Positions 36,609-45,256 of a stretch of 64,000 nucleotides of DNA are shown in pieces. This DNA is from Myxococcales bacterium (GTDB lineage Bacteria; Myxococcota_A; Bradymonadia; UBA7976; UBA1532). The notes under the pieces were generated by a model that worked only from the letters and a program-made list of their open reading frames with translations, did no database searches and was not told the DNA's origin. Where the stretch lies: NCBI GenBank assembly GCA_020633555.1, contig JACKDL010000019.1, positions 60,001 through 124,000 on the forward strand, in the 5' to 3' direction. The translations under genes and the position numbers were made by a program. The number at the start of each line of letters is the position of its first letter. Within the stretch, counting starts at the first letter, position 1.

Positions 36609-37697
36609 ATGACCCCCTTCCTTGCCACGGCCCTGAGCCTGCTGCTGGCCACGCCAGCGCCCGGGGCTGCGGCTGCGCCCGAGTCGGGCCCCGTGCCGCC
36701 CGCCAGCGCCGGCCGCAGGGTGGCCGCGGGCGCGGGGGCGGTGATCCCCGGGCTGGTGGTGCACGGCGCCGGCCACTTCATCCGCGGTGAGTCCGACACC
36801 GGCTGGCGGCTGCTGGCGGCCGAGGGCGTCGGCCTGGGCGGCATGGTGGGCGGCATCGCCGGCCTGGCGGTGACGGGCGCCTCGCCCCGCACGGTGGTGC
36901 CGCTGACCTGGATGATCGTGCAGGGCTTCGGCCTGTTCGGCGTTTCGGCGCTGGCGGATCTGTACGGCAGCGTGAACGGCGGCGAGGGGGCGGGCGCGCC
37001 GTTGGTGCAAGCCCCTGATCTGACGGTGGATCTGGGCTACCGCGCCCTGTACGACCCGGTGTTCCCGTACACCGGGCTGGGGGTGCTGGGGGCCACCTGG
37101 CGCCACCGCGGCCTGGCCCTGGACGGGCGGCTGTGGGTGGCGGCCGATCACGACAACCAACGGCTGGAGCTGACCCCGCGCTGGCGCCTGGTGGGGCCCC
37201 GGCCCGACCGCGCCGCCCAGGACGGTAGCTTCCTGGATCTGCGCACCGGCGTGGCCTGGCACCGCTTCGGCCCCGAGCGCTTTCAGTCGCTGTTCGGCGA
37301 GCTGGCCGCCCGCGGCCGCCTGGATCTGGCCCGGGTGGGCCCCACCCTGCGCGGTAGCTTCGCCGAGGCCGAGGTGGGGGCGGCGCTGGGCGGCACCCAG
37401 CACGCGGGCTTCGATCTGGAGGGCGAGTCGCTGCTGCTGGCGGGCTTCGCCTTCGGGCTGTACCTGGGCCACGCCCGCGACGGCTTCGGCGAGGTGGCGC
37501 TGTACTACGACCACCGCCACGACGGGTACGTAGGCGGCGCCAAGCTGCGGGGCCTGGGCAGCGGCACGCCCGGCCACTTCGGCCTGCGCACCCGGCTGCG
37601 GGTGTGGGGCCCGTGGGGCGTGGATCTGCACGGCGAGGTGGGCGCCACCTGGCTGGGCGGCGGCTCGCTGGTCTACCAGTGGGGGGGGCGGCGATGA
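36609..37697 (+). CDS. exported envelope protein, barrel-like, unknown
   Basis: A 362-residue protein with a signal peptide (MTPFLATALSLLLATPAPGA), an N-terminal part with one or two hydrophobic helices (GVGLGGMVGGIAGLAV) and a C-terminal beta-rich domain (ALYDPVFPYTGLGVLGATW, VALYYDHRHDGYVGGAKLRG) that resembles an outer-membrane barrel. No family recognised. GGAGG lies only 3 nt before the ATG, but the same spacing is preserved in the relic at 33731, which supports it. Its stop overlaps the next start as ATGA. Two fragments of its 5' region are scattered in the preceding 3 kb, a sign of duplication followed by disruption. Confidence 0.72.
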   Translation: MTPFLATALSLLLATPAPGAAAAPESGPVPPASAGRRVAAGAGAVIPGLVVHGAGHFIRGESDTGWRLLAAEGVGLGGMVGGIAGLAVTGASPRTVVPLTWMIVQGFGLFGVSALADLYGSVNGGEGAGAPLVQAPDLTVDLGYRALYDPVFPYTGLGVLGATWRHRGLALDGRLWVAADHDNQRLELTPRWRLVGPRPDRAAQDGSFLDLRTGVAWHRFGPERFQSLFGELAARGRLDLARVGPTLRGSFAEAEVGAALGGTQHAGFDLEGESLLLAGFAFGLYLGHARDGFGEVALYYDHRHDGYVGGAKLRGLGSGTPGHFGLRTRLRVWGPWGVDLHGEVGATWLGGGSLVYQWGGRR

Positions 37698-38806
37698 GCG
37701 CGACGGGGCGGCCGGCAGTGTGGGCGCCGGCAGTGTGGGCGCTGGCGACGGTGACGGCGCTGACTGGCTGCGTGGATCTGGCCGACGAGCGGGCGGCGAA
37801 CGAGGCCCGCATCGGCCAGCGCCGCGGGGCGGGCCTGACGGTGGCCGTGCAAGATGGCCTGGCGGCGGTGCGCGTCCTCGAGCCCGGCCGCCTGGAGCTG
37901 TGGCCGCAGGCGCCCGGCCTGACGGTGGATCTGGACGCCGAGGCCGCCGGCGAGTGGGTCATCGAGGTGCGCAACGCCCTGCCCGACGCCCTGCTCAGCG
38001 GGGTGGCGGCCACCCCCGAGCCGCGGGACCTGCCCACCCACAAGGCCTGGCGGGTGACGCTGCCCGCCGGACCCTCGCGCGTCGACCTGGCGGCCCCCCG
38101 GGCGGCCGCCGTCGAGCCCTTCCGCATCATCGCCTTCGCCGACACCCAGGAAGCCCTGCCCGAGGCCGGCGACTTCTTCGCGAAGATGGCCGCCCAGCGC
38201 GACATCGAGTTCGGTCTGGTGAGCGGCGATCTGACCGACATGGGCTACCCCGACGAGGTGCGCCTGTTCCAGCGGCGCATGGAGGTGCTGCCGTTCCCGC
38301 TGTACGCCACGCTGGGCAACCACGAGCTGGGCGAGAGCAGCACCGCCCCGGCGTTCCACCGCTACTTCGGGCGCGCCAGCTTCAGCTTCCCGTGGCGGGG
38401 CGCCCGCTTCACCCTGGTGGACTCGGGCACGGCCACCCTGGCGCCGCGCACCTGGCGCAGCCTGCACACCTGGCTGGCCCAGGGCCGCGACGGCTTCCAC
38501 CTGTTCATGACGCACATGCCGCCGCTGGACGTGGCGGGGCTGCGCAACAACGCCTTCGCCAGCCGCGCCGAGGCCCACAAGCTGCTGGGCACCCTGGCCC
38601 GGGCGGGGGTGGACCTGACCATCCACGGGCACGTGCACAGCTTCCACGCCTACGCCCAGGTAGGCATGCCCGCCTTCATCACGGGCGGGGGCGGCGGCAT
38701 CGGCGAGGCCTTCGACGGCATCGACCGGCACTTCCTGGTGATCGAGATCGACCCCGTGGCGCAGACGGCGCTGCCCGCGGTGGTGCGGGTGGGCGCCGCG
38801 GAGTAG
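37694..38806 (+). CDS. calcineurin-like metallophosphatase lipoprotein
   Basis: A 370-residue predicted lipoprotein (lipobox ALTGC near residue 27). The N-terminal 120 residues are a beta-sandwich-like domain. The phosphoesterase domain from about 135 has the expected metal motifs: IAFADTQE (motif I, with Gln where His is usual), GDLTDMG, GNHE, THMPP and GHVHSFH. It should hydrolyse a phosphoester in the periplasm or at the cell surface with two metal ions. ATGA overlap with the upstream envelope gene indicates coupled translation. The GDLTD and GNHE spacing is that of the family. Converges on the TetR gene with a 7-bp gap. Confidence 0.88.
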   Translation: MSATGRPAVWAPAVWALATVTALTGCVDLADERAANEARIGQRRGAGLTVAVQDGLAAVRVLEPGRLELWPQAPGLTVDLDAEAAGEWVIEVRNALPDALLSGVAATPEPRDLPTHKAWRVTLPAGPSRVDLAAPRAAAVEPFRIIAFADTQEALPEAGDFFAKMAAQRDIEFGLVSGDLTDMGYPDEVRLFQRRMEVLPFPLYATLGNHELGESSTAPAFHRYFGRASFSFPWRGARFTLVDSGTATLAPRTWRSLHTWLAQGRDGFHLFMTHMPPLDVAGLRNNAFASRAEAHKLLGTLARAGVDLTIHGHVHSFHAYAQVGMPAFITGGGGGIGEAFDGIDRHFLVIEIDPVAQTALPAVVRVGAAE

Positions 38807-38813
38807 CACCCCC

Positions 38814-39419
38814 TCAGCCGGCGCCCAGGCCGCCCACGAGCACCGCGGTGATCCGGTCGGCCAGGCCCTCGGGCGTCAGCCCGCCTACGCGGCCGTCGAT
38901 GAACAGGCCCACCGCGCCGTGCACCAGGGACCACACCAGCAGCTCGGCGCCCGGTCGGGTGGCGGCGGGCAGGCCGCGCTGGGCCCACAGCCCGTCCAGC
39001 ACCTGCGTGAGCAGCCCGAAGGCCGACGGGGCGTCGGGCACCAGCAGCTCGGGGGCCACCTGGCGGGCCTCGGCCAGCGCTTCAGCGGGGCAGGTGCCGG
39101 CGAACATCAGCCGGTAGCGGTGGGGGTGGGCGACGCCGAAGGCCAGGTAGGCGCCGCAGGCGGCCCGCAGGCCGGCGCCCGGCGCCTCCAGCGCGGCGGC
39201 GAGCTGCTGGCCCAGGGCGTCGAAGCCCGCGGCGGCCAACGTGCTCAACAGCGCGTTCTTGTTGGGGAAATGGCGGTAGGCGGCGGCGGGGTCGACCCCG
39301 ATCTCGCGGGCCAGGGCGCGCAGGCTCAGGGCGTCGTGGCCGCCCTCGGCCAGGGCCCGCTCGGCGGCGTGGAACAGGGCGGCCTTCAGCTCGCCGTGGT
39401 GGTACTGGCTGCGCGGCAT
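38814..39419 (-). CDS. TetR-family transcriptional regulator
   Basis: A 201-residue regulator. The N-terminal helix-turn-helix is typical: ALSLRALAREIGVDPAAAYRHFPNKNALL (helices 2-4), with the recognition segment around YRHFPNK. The C-terminal part has the conserved WHG/TetR_C_33-type core (AYLAFGVAHPHRYRLMFAG). It probably represses itself and the divergent metallo-hydrolase gene. A 15-bp palindrome immediately abuts its start codon, leaving no room for a ribosome site, so the mRNA may be leaderless. The ligand is unknown. Confidence 0.9.
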   Translation of the reverse strand: MPRSQYHHGELKAALFHAAERALAEGGHDALSLRALAREIGVDPAAAYRHFPNKNALLSTLAAAGFDALGQQLAAALEAPGAGLRAACGAYLAFGVAHPHRYRLMFAGTCPAEALAEARQVAPELLVPDAPSAFGLLTQVLDGLWAQRGLPAATRPGAELLVWSLVHGAVGLFIDGRVGGLTPEGLADRITAVLVGGLGAG

Positions 39420-39479
39420 GTCAATGACGTTGACATGCCCGCCTCGGGCTGTCTACCGTCGGAAAGTCAACAGTGTTGA
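39420..39479 (+). promoter_or_regulatory. divergent promoter with two TetR-type operator palindromes
   Basis: GTCAATGACGTTGAC (39420-39434) and TCAACAGTGTTGA (39467-39479) are inverted repeats with the same GTCAA half-site. On the plus strand TTGACA (39430-39435) and TCTACC (39452-39457) form a -35/-10 pair with 16-bp spacing. The first palindrome covers the -35 and touches the tetR start; the second lies where transcription would begin. Repressor binding at either would block both genes. Confidence 0.6.
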
Positions 39480-39493
39480 GATCGGAGCCCGCC

Positions 39494-40276
39494 ATGCGCC
39501 GCGCCCTCACCGCGAGCCTGCTCGTGACCCCCTTGCTCGCCGCCACCGCGCTCCTGGGGCCCGGCTGCGGATCTGGCCTGCGGCAGGTGCGGCAGGGGGG
39601 GGCGGTGCAGGTGCACATGCTCACCCAGGAGTACGCCAACGTGTACGTGATCCAGGCGGGCGGCCACACGGTGGTCATCGACGCCGGGCTGGCCGAGTCG
39701 GGCCCGGACTACGTGGCCCAGCTCAAGGAGCTGGGGGTGTCCAAGGTGGACGCGCTGCTGGTCACCCACGGCCACGCCGATCACGCCGGGGGCGCCCAGG
39801 CCATCAAGGCGGCGACGGGGGCCCGGGTGGTGGCCCACCGGGGCGACCAGCCCATGATCACGGCGGGCAAGATGGACGCGCTCTGCCCCACGGGCGCCAT
39901 CGCGCGGCACCGCCTCGACACGGACCAGGGCGCGACCTACACCGGCTACGCCGCGGACCAGTGGCTCGACGGCCCCGTGGAGCTGGAAGCCCTGGCGGGC
40001 ATCCCCGGCAAGGTGGTGCCGCTGCCCGGCCACACCGAGGGCTCGCTGGTGGTGGTGGTGGGGCAGGCGGCGTTCGTGGGCGATCTGCTGCGGGGCAGCA
40101 TCGTGGGCTCGGGCGCCGAGCTGCACTTCTACATGTGCGATCTGGCCGACAACCGCGCCGACATCCAGTGGCTGCTCAACGCGTTCCCCGACGTGACCAC
40201 CTGGTACCCCGGCCACTTCGGTCCCATCGAGCGCGCTGAGGTCGAGGCGCTGGTGGCCGACTGGCCCGCGGGCTGA
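39494..40276 (+). CDS. metallo-beta-lactamase-fold hydrolase lipoprotein
   Basis: A 260-residue protein with a lipobox-like LGPGC (Cys about residue 25) and a complete MBL domain. The zinc ligands are H92, H94, D96 and H97 in THGHADHAGG, with the later His in PGHTEG and the Asp in FVGDLLRG, and a final His near WYPGH. The fold hydrolyses ester, thioester or lactone bonds; the substrate cannot be named. It is the single target gene of the divergent TetR regulator, suggesting inducible detoxification or quorum-signal-like degradation. The ATG at 39494 follows CCC; there is no strong ribosome site. Confidence 0.88.
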   Translation: MRRALTASLLVTPLLAATALLGPGCGSGLRQVRQGGAVQVHMLTQEYANVYVIQAGGHTVVIDAGLAESGPDYVAQLKELGVSKVDALLVTHGHADHAGGAQAIKAATGARVVAHRGDQPMITAGKMDALCPTGAIARHRLDTDQGATYTGYAADQWLDGPVELEALAGIPGKVVPLPGHTEGSLVVVVGQAAFVGDLLRGSIVGSGAELHFYMCDLADNRADIQWLLNAFPDVTTWYPGHFGPIERAEVEALVADWPAG

Positions 40277-40332
40277 GCCGGGACCCGCGCCCCGCCATTG
40301 ATCCGGGGCCCGCAGGAGGCCACGCTCGCCCC

Positions 40333-41979
40333 ATGAACCCCGCGTACGACGAGCAGGCGCCCAAGCTGGCGGCGCACTACGAGCAGACGGCCTTCGAGGC
40401 GGTGCACCGCGACTGGCTGGGCCACCTGGGCGAGCGGGGGCGGGCGCTGGACGTGGGCGCCGGCTCGGGCCGCGACGCGGCGGCGCTGGCGGCCCGGGGC
40501 TGGCAGGTGGTGGCGGTGGAGCCCAGCGCGGCCATGCGCGCCGAGGGCCAGCGCCTGCACCGCGACGCGGTGATCGACTGGCGGCCGGGTCACCTGCCGG
40601 CGCTGGCCGAGGTGGGCGGGCGCTTCGACCTGATCCTGCTGAACGCGGTGTGGATGCACGTGCCGCCGGCGGCGCGGGCGGCGGCCTTCGACCGGCTGGT
40701 GAACCTGCTCGCGCCCGGCGGTTTGCTCGTGATCACGGTGCGTTATGGCCCTGACCTGCCGGGGCGCACCTTCTTCCCGGTGCCCGCCGATGAGCTGGCT
40801 GGCTTTGCCCAGCGCTACGCCCTGGGGGTGGTGGCCGACGAGGCCAGCCCCGATCGGCTGGGCCGCGACGACGTGCACTGGCGCACGGTGGCCATTCGGG
40901 CGGGGCACGACCCCGACGGGGGCCTGGCGCTGCTGCGGCAGGTGATCGTGCACGACGCCAAGAGCAGCACCTACAAGCTGGCCTTACTGCGCAGCGTATT
41001 GCGCATCGCCGACGGACAGCGAGGGCTGGTGCAGCCTCTGCCCGACGGCGACGTGCTGGTGCCCATGGGCGCGGTGGCGCTGAACTGGCTGCGACAGTTC
41101 CGGCCCCTGCTGTTCACCGACCGGCCTTACAAGCAGGCCACGGGCGGCTCGGCCATGCGCCAGCCGGTGTTCCAGGTGCTGGGTGGGCTGGCTGCCGACG
41201 AGCTGCGGCCGGGCGCGCGCTTCGAGGCGGGGTGGGCCGGCCCCGTCGACGCCGCCCTGCGCGCAGCGCGGGCGCTCATCCTGAAGAACCCGGTGACCTA
41301 CACCACGGGCCCCGACGGGACCCCGCTGTTCCGCGGCGAGGGGCGCCCCGAGCGGTTCACGGGCGCGGCGCTCGCGCTGCACCCCGGCGCCCTGTGGATG
41401 TACGGGCGCCTGCGCGTGCCCGGCGCCCTGTGGCGGGCCATGACCGAGCACGCCGCCTGGGTGGAGCCGGCGCTGGAGCTGGAGTGGAGCCGGCTGATGC
41501 AGGCCTACGATCCGGCGCTGACGCTGGATGAGTGCGCGCGGCTGCTGGCGTGGGCCGACCCCGAGCGCAGCACCCAGGCGGTGCGGGCGCTGGTGCAGAC
41601 CAGCCCCGCGCCGGTGCCCTGCGTGTGGACGGGCCGCCCGCTGACCGACGACTTCCAGGTGGACCACTGCGTGCCCTTCGCCCGCTGGCCCAACAACGAC
41701 CTGTGGAACCTGCTGCCCGCCAGCAAGGCGGCCAACCAGGCCAAGCGCGACCGCCTGCCCAGCGCCGATCTGCTGCAGGCCGCCCGGCCGCGCATCGAGG
41801 CCTGGTGGACGCAGGCCTACCTGAGCGCGCCGGGCCGGCGGGGCCAGTTCCTGGCCGAGGCCGCGGGGGCCTTGCCGGTGCTGGGGGATCCTGAGCGCCC
41901 GGGGGCGGTGTTCGCCGGCCTGACGGCCCTGCGGCACCGGCTGCGGGCGGCCCACCAGCTCGCGGAGTGGGCGCCGTAG
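40333..41979 (+). CDS. SAM methyltransferase fused to HNH endonuclease
   Basis: A 548-residue two-domain protein. Residues 1-200 are a class I methyltransferase with motif I ALDVGAGSGRDAAALA, acidic motif II VVAVEPS and LILLNAVWMHVPP as post motif II. There is no NPPY-type DNA-methylase motif, so a small-molecule methylase is more likely. Residues about 200-420 are a helical linker domain of unknown fold. Residues about 430-485 form an HNH nuclease: CVWTGRPL, then FQVDHCVPFARWPNNDLWNLL with the His pair, and KAANQAKRDR. A long run AGGAGG-like site lies 14 nt before the ATG. Such fusions occur in defence-type loci; no partner gene is apparent here. Confidence 0.82.
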   Translation: MNPAYDEQAPKLAAHYEQTAFEAVHRDWLGHLGERGRALDVGAGSGRDAAALAARGWQVVAVEPSAAMRAEGQRLHRDAVIDWRPGHLPALAEVGGRFDLILLNAVWMHVPPAARAAAFDRLVNLLAPGGLLVITVRYGPDLPGRTFFPVPADELAGFAQRYALGVVADEASPDRLGRDDVHWRTVAIRAGHDPDGGLALLRQVIVHDAKSSTYKLALLRSVLRIADGQRGLVQPLPDGDVLVPMGAVALNWLRQFRPLLFTDRPYKQATGGSAMRQPVFQVLGGLAADELRPGARFEAGWAGPVDAALRAARALILKNPVTYTTGPDGTPLFRGEGRPERFTGAALALHPGALWMYGRLRVPGALWRAMTEHAAWVEPALELEWSRLMQAYDPALTLDECARLLAWADPERSTQAVRALVQTSPAPVPCVWTGRPLTDDFQVDHCVPFARWPNNDLWNLLPASKAANQAKRDRLPSADLLQAARPRIEAWWTQAYLSAPGRRGQFLAEAAGALPVLGDPERPGAVFAGLTALRHRLRAAHQLAEWAP

Positions 41980-41989
41980 GCGCTGTGGA

Positions 41990-42853
41990 TCAGCCCTGCC
42001 AGGCCGCCTGGGCGGCCAGCGTGCGCACCTCGGCGGCGAAGCGCTGCGGGTGCTCCTCGTGCACCAGCAGCTTGGCGTCGTCGATGACCACGAGCTCGCA
42101 GGGGCCTCCGAAGCTGTCCACCATGCCGCGGGCGTGCTTCAGCGGGAACCATGGGTCCTTCGCCCCCCACACCAGCCGCACGGGCGCGGTGATCTTGGGG
42201 TGGGCGTCGCCGATGGCGTCGAAGTCGGCGGCCTTCAGGGTGTGCACCAGGTCCATCGCCCCGTCCATGAGGCGCTTCGAGCCGGTCAGCGGCGCGATGA
42301 AGCGCGGGCTCAGCTCGCCCTCGATGAGCCGGGTGTCGGTGACGCAGTCGCGCAGCAGCAGCCAGCGGCCCAGGCGGGTGCGCAGCGAGAGCGGGAAGAA
42401 CATCTGCAGGGGCTTGCGCAGCGCCAGCATGAGGGTCAGCCGCCACGGGTGGAAGCCGGGGATCTCGGTGTTGCCCAGCGCGAGCCCGGCGATCCAGTCG
42501 GGCATCTGGGCGGCCACGGCCCGCGCGAAGCCGCCGCCCGAGTCGTGGGCCACGAAGAGGAAGCGGCCGGGCACATCCAACGCCCCGACGGCGCGGCCCA
42601 GGGCCCGGCTCAGGCCCTTCACGCCGCCCGGCGTGGCTTCGGTCCACTGGCTCTGGCCCGCCCGCGGCAGGTCGATCACGTGGCAGGTGAAGTCGGCCTT
42701 CAGGGCGTCGACCACGTTGCGCCAGGTGCCGGCGTTCAGCGGCCAGCCGTGCACGAACACCAGGTCGGGGCCGCGGCCGATCTTCCAATAGGGCAGCTTG
42801 CAGTCGCCCAGGTCGATCATCCGGTCGGGCGCGTCGTCGAGGCGGTGGGCCAT
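41990..42853 (-). CDS. alpha/beta hydrolase with Asp nucleophile (haloalkane dehalogenase/epoxide hydrolase type)
   Basis: A 287-residue cytoplasmic hydrolase. The oxyanion region is VFVHGWPLN; the nucleophile is D104 in VAHDSGGGFA, where serine hydrolases have Ser, so the enzyme uses an aspartate as in haloalkane dehalogenases and epoxide hydrolases. The catalytic His is in LVHEEHPQRFA. A lid region lies around 130-200. It is likely to act on halogenated or epoxide compounds, but the exact substrate cannot be read from sequence. AAAGGAG precedes the ATG. It is divergent from an XRE/MmyB-type regulator that probably controls it. Confidence 0.85.
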   Translation of the reverse strand: MAHRLDDAPDRMIDLGDCKLPYWKIGRGPDLVFVHGWPLNAGTWRNVVDALKADFTCHVIDLPRAGQSQWTEATPGGVKGLSRALGRAVGALDVPGRFLFVAHDSGGGFARAVAAQMPDWIAGLALGNTEIPGFHPWRLTLMLALRKPLQMFFPLSLRTRLGRWLLLRDCVTDTRLIEGELSPRFIAPLTGSKRLMDGAMDLVHTLKAADFDAIGDAHPKITAPVRLVWGAKDPWFPLKHARGMVDSFGGPCELVVIDDAKLLVHEEHPQRFAAEVRTLAAQAAWQG

Positions 42854-42980
42854 GGGGGGCTCCTTTCGTTGGGTTCGCCGCCACCTTGCCGGGGGTGGGC
42901 GGGCCCCGCACCGAACAGCACAGGTAAGTGCCCGGGAATGACGCGCTGGCGTAGCTTCGGGTCACGGCACAGGAGGGTGT

Positions 42981-43787
42981 ATGGCCGATCAGAGCAAGCT
43001 GTTCCCCGCGCTGCTGAAGTTCTGGCGGGGCCGACGGGGGCTGAGCCAGCTCGACCTGGCGCTCGCCGCCGGCATCTCCGGGCGGCACGTCAGCTTCCTG
43101 GAGACCGGCCGCTCGGCCCCCAGCGAGGAGATGGTGATGCTGCTGGCAGCCACCCTGGACGTGCCCCTGCGCGACCGCAACCACCTGCTGCGGGCGGCCG
43201 GCTTCGAGGCCCACTTCCCCGAGCCGCCCCTGGACGCTCTGGCGGATCCGGCCGTCGAGCGCGCCGTCGAGCGCATGCTGCGCCAGCAGATGCCGTACCC
43301 GATGTTCGTCATGAACCGGGCCTACGACGTGCTGCGCATGAACCCGGCGGCCGCGGCGCTGCTGACCGTGGCGGCCGGGGCGCCGCTGGCACCTGGGTTC
43401 AACGGGGTGCGCATCCTGTTCGAGCCCGGCCCCGTGCGCGACGCGGTGGCCGACTGGGACGAGGTGGCCCGGGAGCTGCTGGCGCGGGTGCAGCGCGAGC
43501 ACCTGCACCACCCCACCGATGAGGGCCTGCGCGACCTGCTCGACGCCATCCTGGCGGCGCCGGGCGTGCCGGAGCACTGGCGCCGCCCCGACTTCGGCCG
43601 GGGCGATCACGCCGTCTATCCAATTCGGTTCGCGGCCGGCGGCCTGAGCCTGCGCTTCTTCACCACCGTGCTGCGGTTCCAGGCCCCGCAGAACGTCACC
43701 CTGGACGAGCTGCAGATCGAGGGCTGGTACCCGCTGGACGAGGCCACCGAGCAGGCGTGCGCCCTGCTCAGTTCCGCAGCGGGTTGA
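42981..43787 (+). CDS. XRE-family regulator with MmyB-like ligand-binding domain
   Basis: A 268-residue regulator. The N-terminal helix-turn-helix (residues about 12-65) contains GLSQLDLALAAGISGRHVSFLETGRSAP, and the C-terminal 170 residues match the MmyB-like (MLTR) ligand-binding domain, with PYPMFVMNRAYDVLRMNPAA as its core. MmyB-like regulators usually sit next to, and control, the enzyme gene beside them, here the alpha/beta hydrolase across a 127-bp divergent space. That space holds the -10-like TAGCTT (42952-42957) and AGGTAAGTGCCCGGGAATG, a candidate operator. Its 3' end overlaps the convergent propeller gene by 20 bp. Ligand unknown. Confidence 0.88.
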   Translation: MADQSKLFPALLKFWRGRRGLSQLDLALAAGISGRHVSFLETGRSAPSEEMVMLLAATLDVPLRDRNHLLRAAGFEAHFPEPPLDALADPAVERAVERMLRQQMPYPMFVMNRAYDVLRMNPAAAALLTVAAGAPLAPGFNGVRILFEPGPVRDAVADWDEVARELLARVQREHLHHPTDEGLRDLLDAILAAPGVPEHWRRPDFGRGDHAVYPIRFAAGGLSLRFFTTVLRFQAPQNVTLDELQIEGWYPLDEATEQACALLSSAAG

Positions 43788-45204
43788 CCGCCCCCGCGGC
43801 CCAGGGCGAGGCGGGGACGGGCGCGTTGGGCACCGCGCCGGTGAGCCCCGCCGGAAGCCCCCACAGGAAGCCGTCGGCGGGCACGTAGCCGTGGCGCCGG
43901 TCCACCCGGGGCAGGCCGCCCAGCGCCTCGCCGCCGATGCCGGCCACCCACACGGTCGATCCCTGCGGCACCACCGCGGTGGGCTCGACGCTGCCCGGGC
44001 TGTCCAAGGGCCGGCGCCCCAGCATGCGGCCCTCGGCGCTGAACCGGTAGGCGGCGGCGTCGGGCCGGTCGTGCAGGCCGTGCACCGCGGCCACCCACAC
44101 GCTGCCGTCGGCCGCCACCGCCAGCCCGCCCGCGGCCTCGCGCCGGTCGGTGCCGAAGCGCACGGCCCACTGGCGCCGCCCGGCGGGGCTCAGCCGCTCC
44201 AGCACAAGGTCCGCCTGGCCCAAGGGCGCCTCGACGGGCCGTACGTCGCCGCCGGTGACCAGACCCAGCCGGTAGAGCTGACCCTGGGGACCGAAGCTCA
44301 GCGCGACGGGCAGCGGCTCGGTGTTGGGCGCGTAGGTGGCGCGGGGCCGCCTTCCGGCGGGGTCGAGCCGCAAGGTGAAGCTGCGCCAGGCCTTGAGCTT
44401 GCGGCCGCGCAGCAGATCGCCGTCGGTCTGGCCCACCACCCAGATGCCCCCGTCGGCGGCCACCGCCACGGCCTGGGCGTAGTCGTTGTACTGGGTGGGC
44501 ACGCGGTCGGGATCGGGGTCGGGCACGCCGAACATGCGGCTGAACACCGTGCGCCCGTCGGCGGCCAGCTTCAGCACGAACACGTCCCAGCCGTTGTGGG
44601 CGCCGTTGTAGGCCACCCCGCGGTGCTTCGCGCCGGCCAGATCGCCGCCCGTCTCGCCCACGATGACCACCGCGCCGTCCGGCCCCAGGGCCAGGCCCTT
44701 GGCGCCCATGCGGTCGCTGCGCGAGTCGCGCCGGTCGAAGCGCCGCTGCCAGCGGGGGCGGCCGTCGGCGTCGAAGGCCGCCACCAGCAGGTCCACCTGG
44801 AAGTCGCGGCGCTCCATGCGCTCGTGGGCCACCACCACCACCTGGCGGCGGGCCGCGTCCCACGCCACGTGGGTGGCCCCGTTGCTGCGCGAGGTGCCCG
44901 TCAGGCGGTGCCGCCAGCGGATCTGGCCCGTGGGGCTCACCCGGGCCACGAATCCGGCCCTGCAGATCAGGTCCTTGGCCGAGCAGTCGGGGCCGCCGGC
45001 CCAGGCGCTGGCCGTGGCGCCCACGATGAACAGATCGCCGCCTGGGGCCGGGGCGGCGTCCTCGAGCTGGTCGATCTCGGGGCTGGCGTAGCGCAGCAGC
45101 GGGTGACCGTCGGGGTCGGCGCCGCGCAGCAGGTCCTGGCCCAGGGCCAGGGAGGTGGACAGGAGCGAGAGCAGGATCAGCAGCGGAGCAGGGAACGCGC
45201 GCAT
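43768..45204 (-). CDS. exported beta-propeller protein
   Basis: A 478-residue exported protein with signal peptide MRAFPAPLLILLSLLSTSLALG. The mature part consists of about six SBBP/YVTN-like propeller repeats: FIVGATASAW, VVVVAHERM, GAVVIVGETGGDLAG, GGIWVVGQTDGDLL, GSVWVAAVHGLHD and STVWVAGIGGEALG. Such repeats are common in secreted myxobacterial proteins and form a ligand-binding disc with no catalytic residue. It is downstream of the lipoprotein at 45257-46306 by 52 nt, with which it may form an operon. Its last 20 bases overlap the convergent regulator gene. Confidence 0.8.
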   Translation of the reverse strand: MRAFPAPLLILLSLLSTSLALGQDLLRGADPDGHPLLRYASPEIDQLEDAAPAPGGDLFIVGATASAWAGGPDCSAKDLICRAGFVARVSPTGQIRWRHRLTGTSRSNGATHVAWDAARRQVVVVAHERMERRDFQVDLLVAAFDADGRPRWQRRFDRRDSRSDRMGAKGLALGPDGAVVIVGETGGDLAGAKHRGVAYNGAHNGWDVFVLKLAADGRTVFSRMFGVPDPDPDRVPTQYNDYAQAVAVAADGGIWVVGQTDGDLLRGRKLKAWRSFTLRLDPAGRRPRATYAPNTEPLPVALSFGPQGQLYRLGLVTGGDVRPVEAPLGQADLVLERLSPAGRRQWAVRFGTDRREAAGGLAVAADGSVWVAAVHGLHDRPDAAAYRFSAEGRMLGRRPLDSPGSVEPTAVVPQGSTVWVAGIGGEALGGLPRVDRRHGYVPADGFLWGLPAGLTGAVPNAPVPASPWAAGAVNPLRN

Positions 45205-45256
45205 GGCGAGCCTCCAGTTTGGTGACTCGCCCGCGACGGGGCGGGGGACGGCCTGT

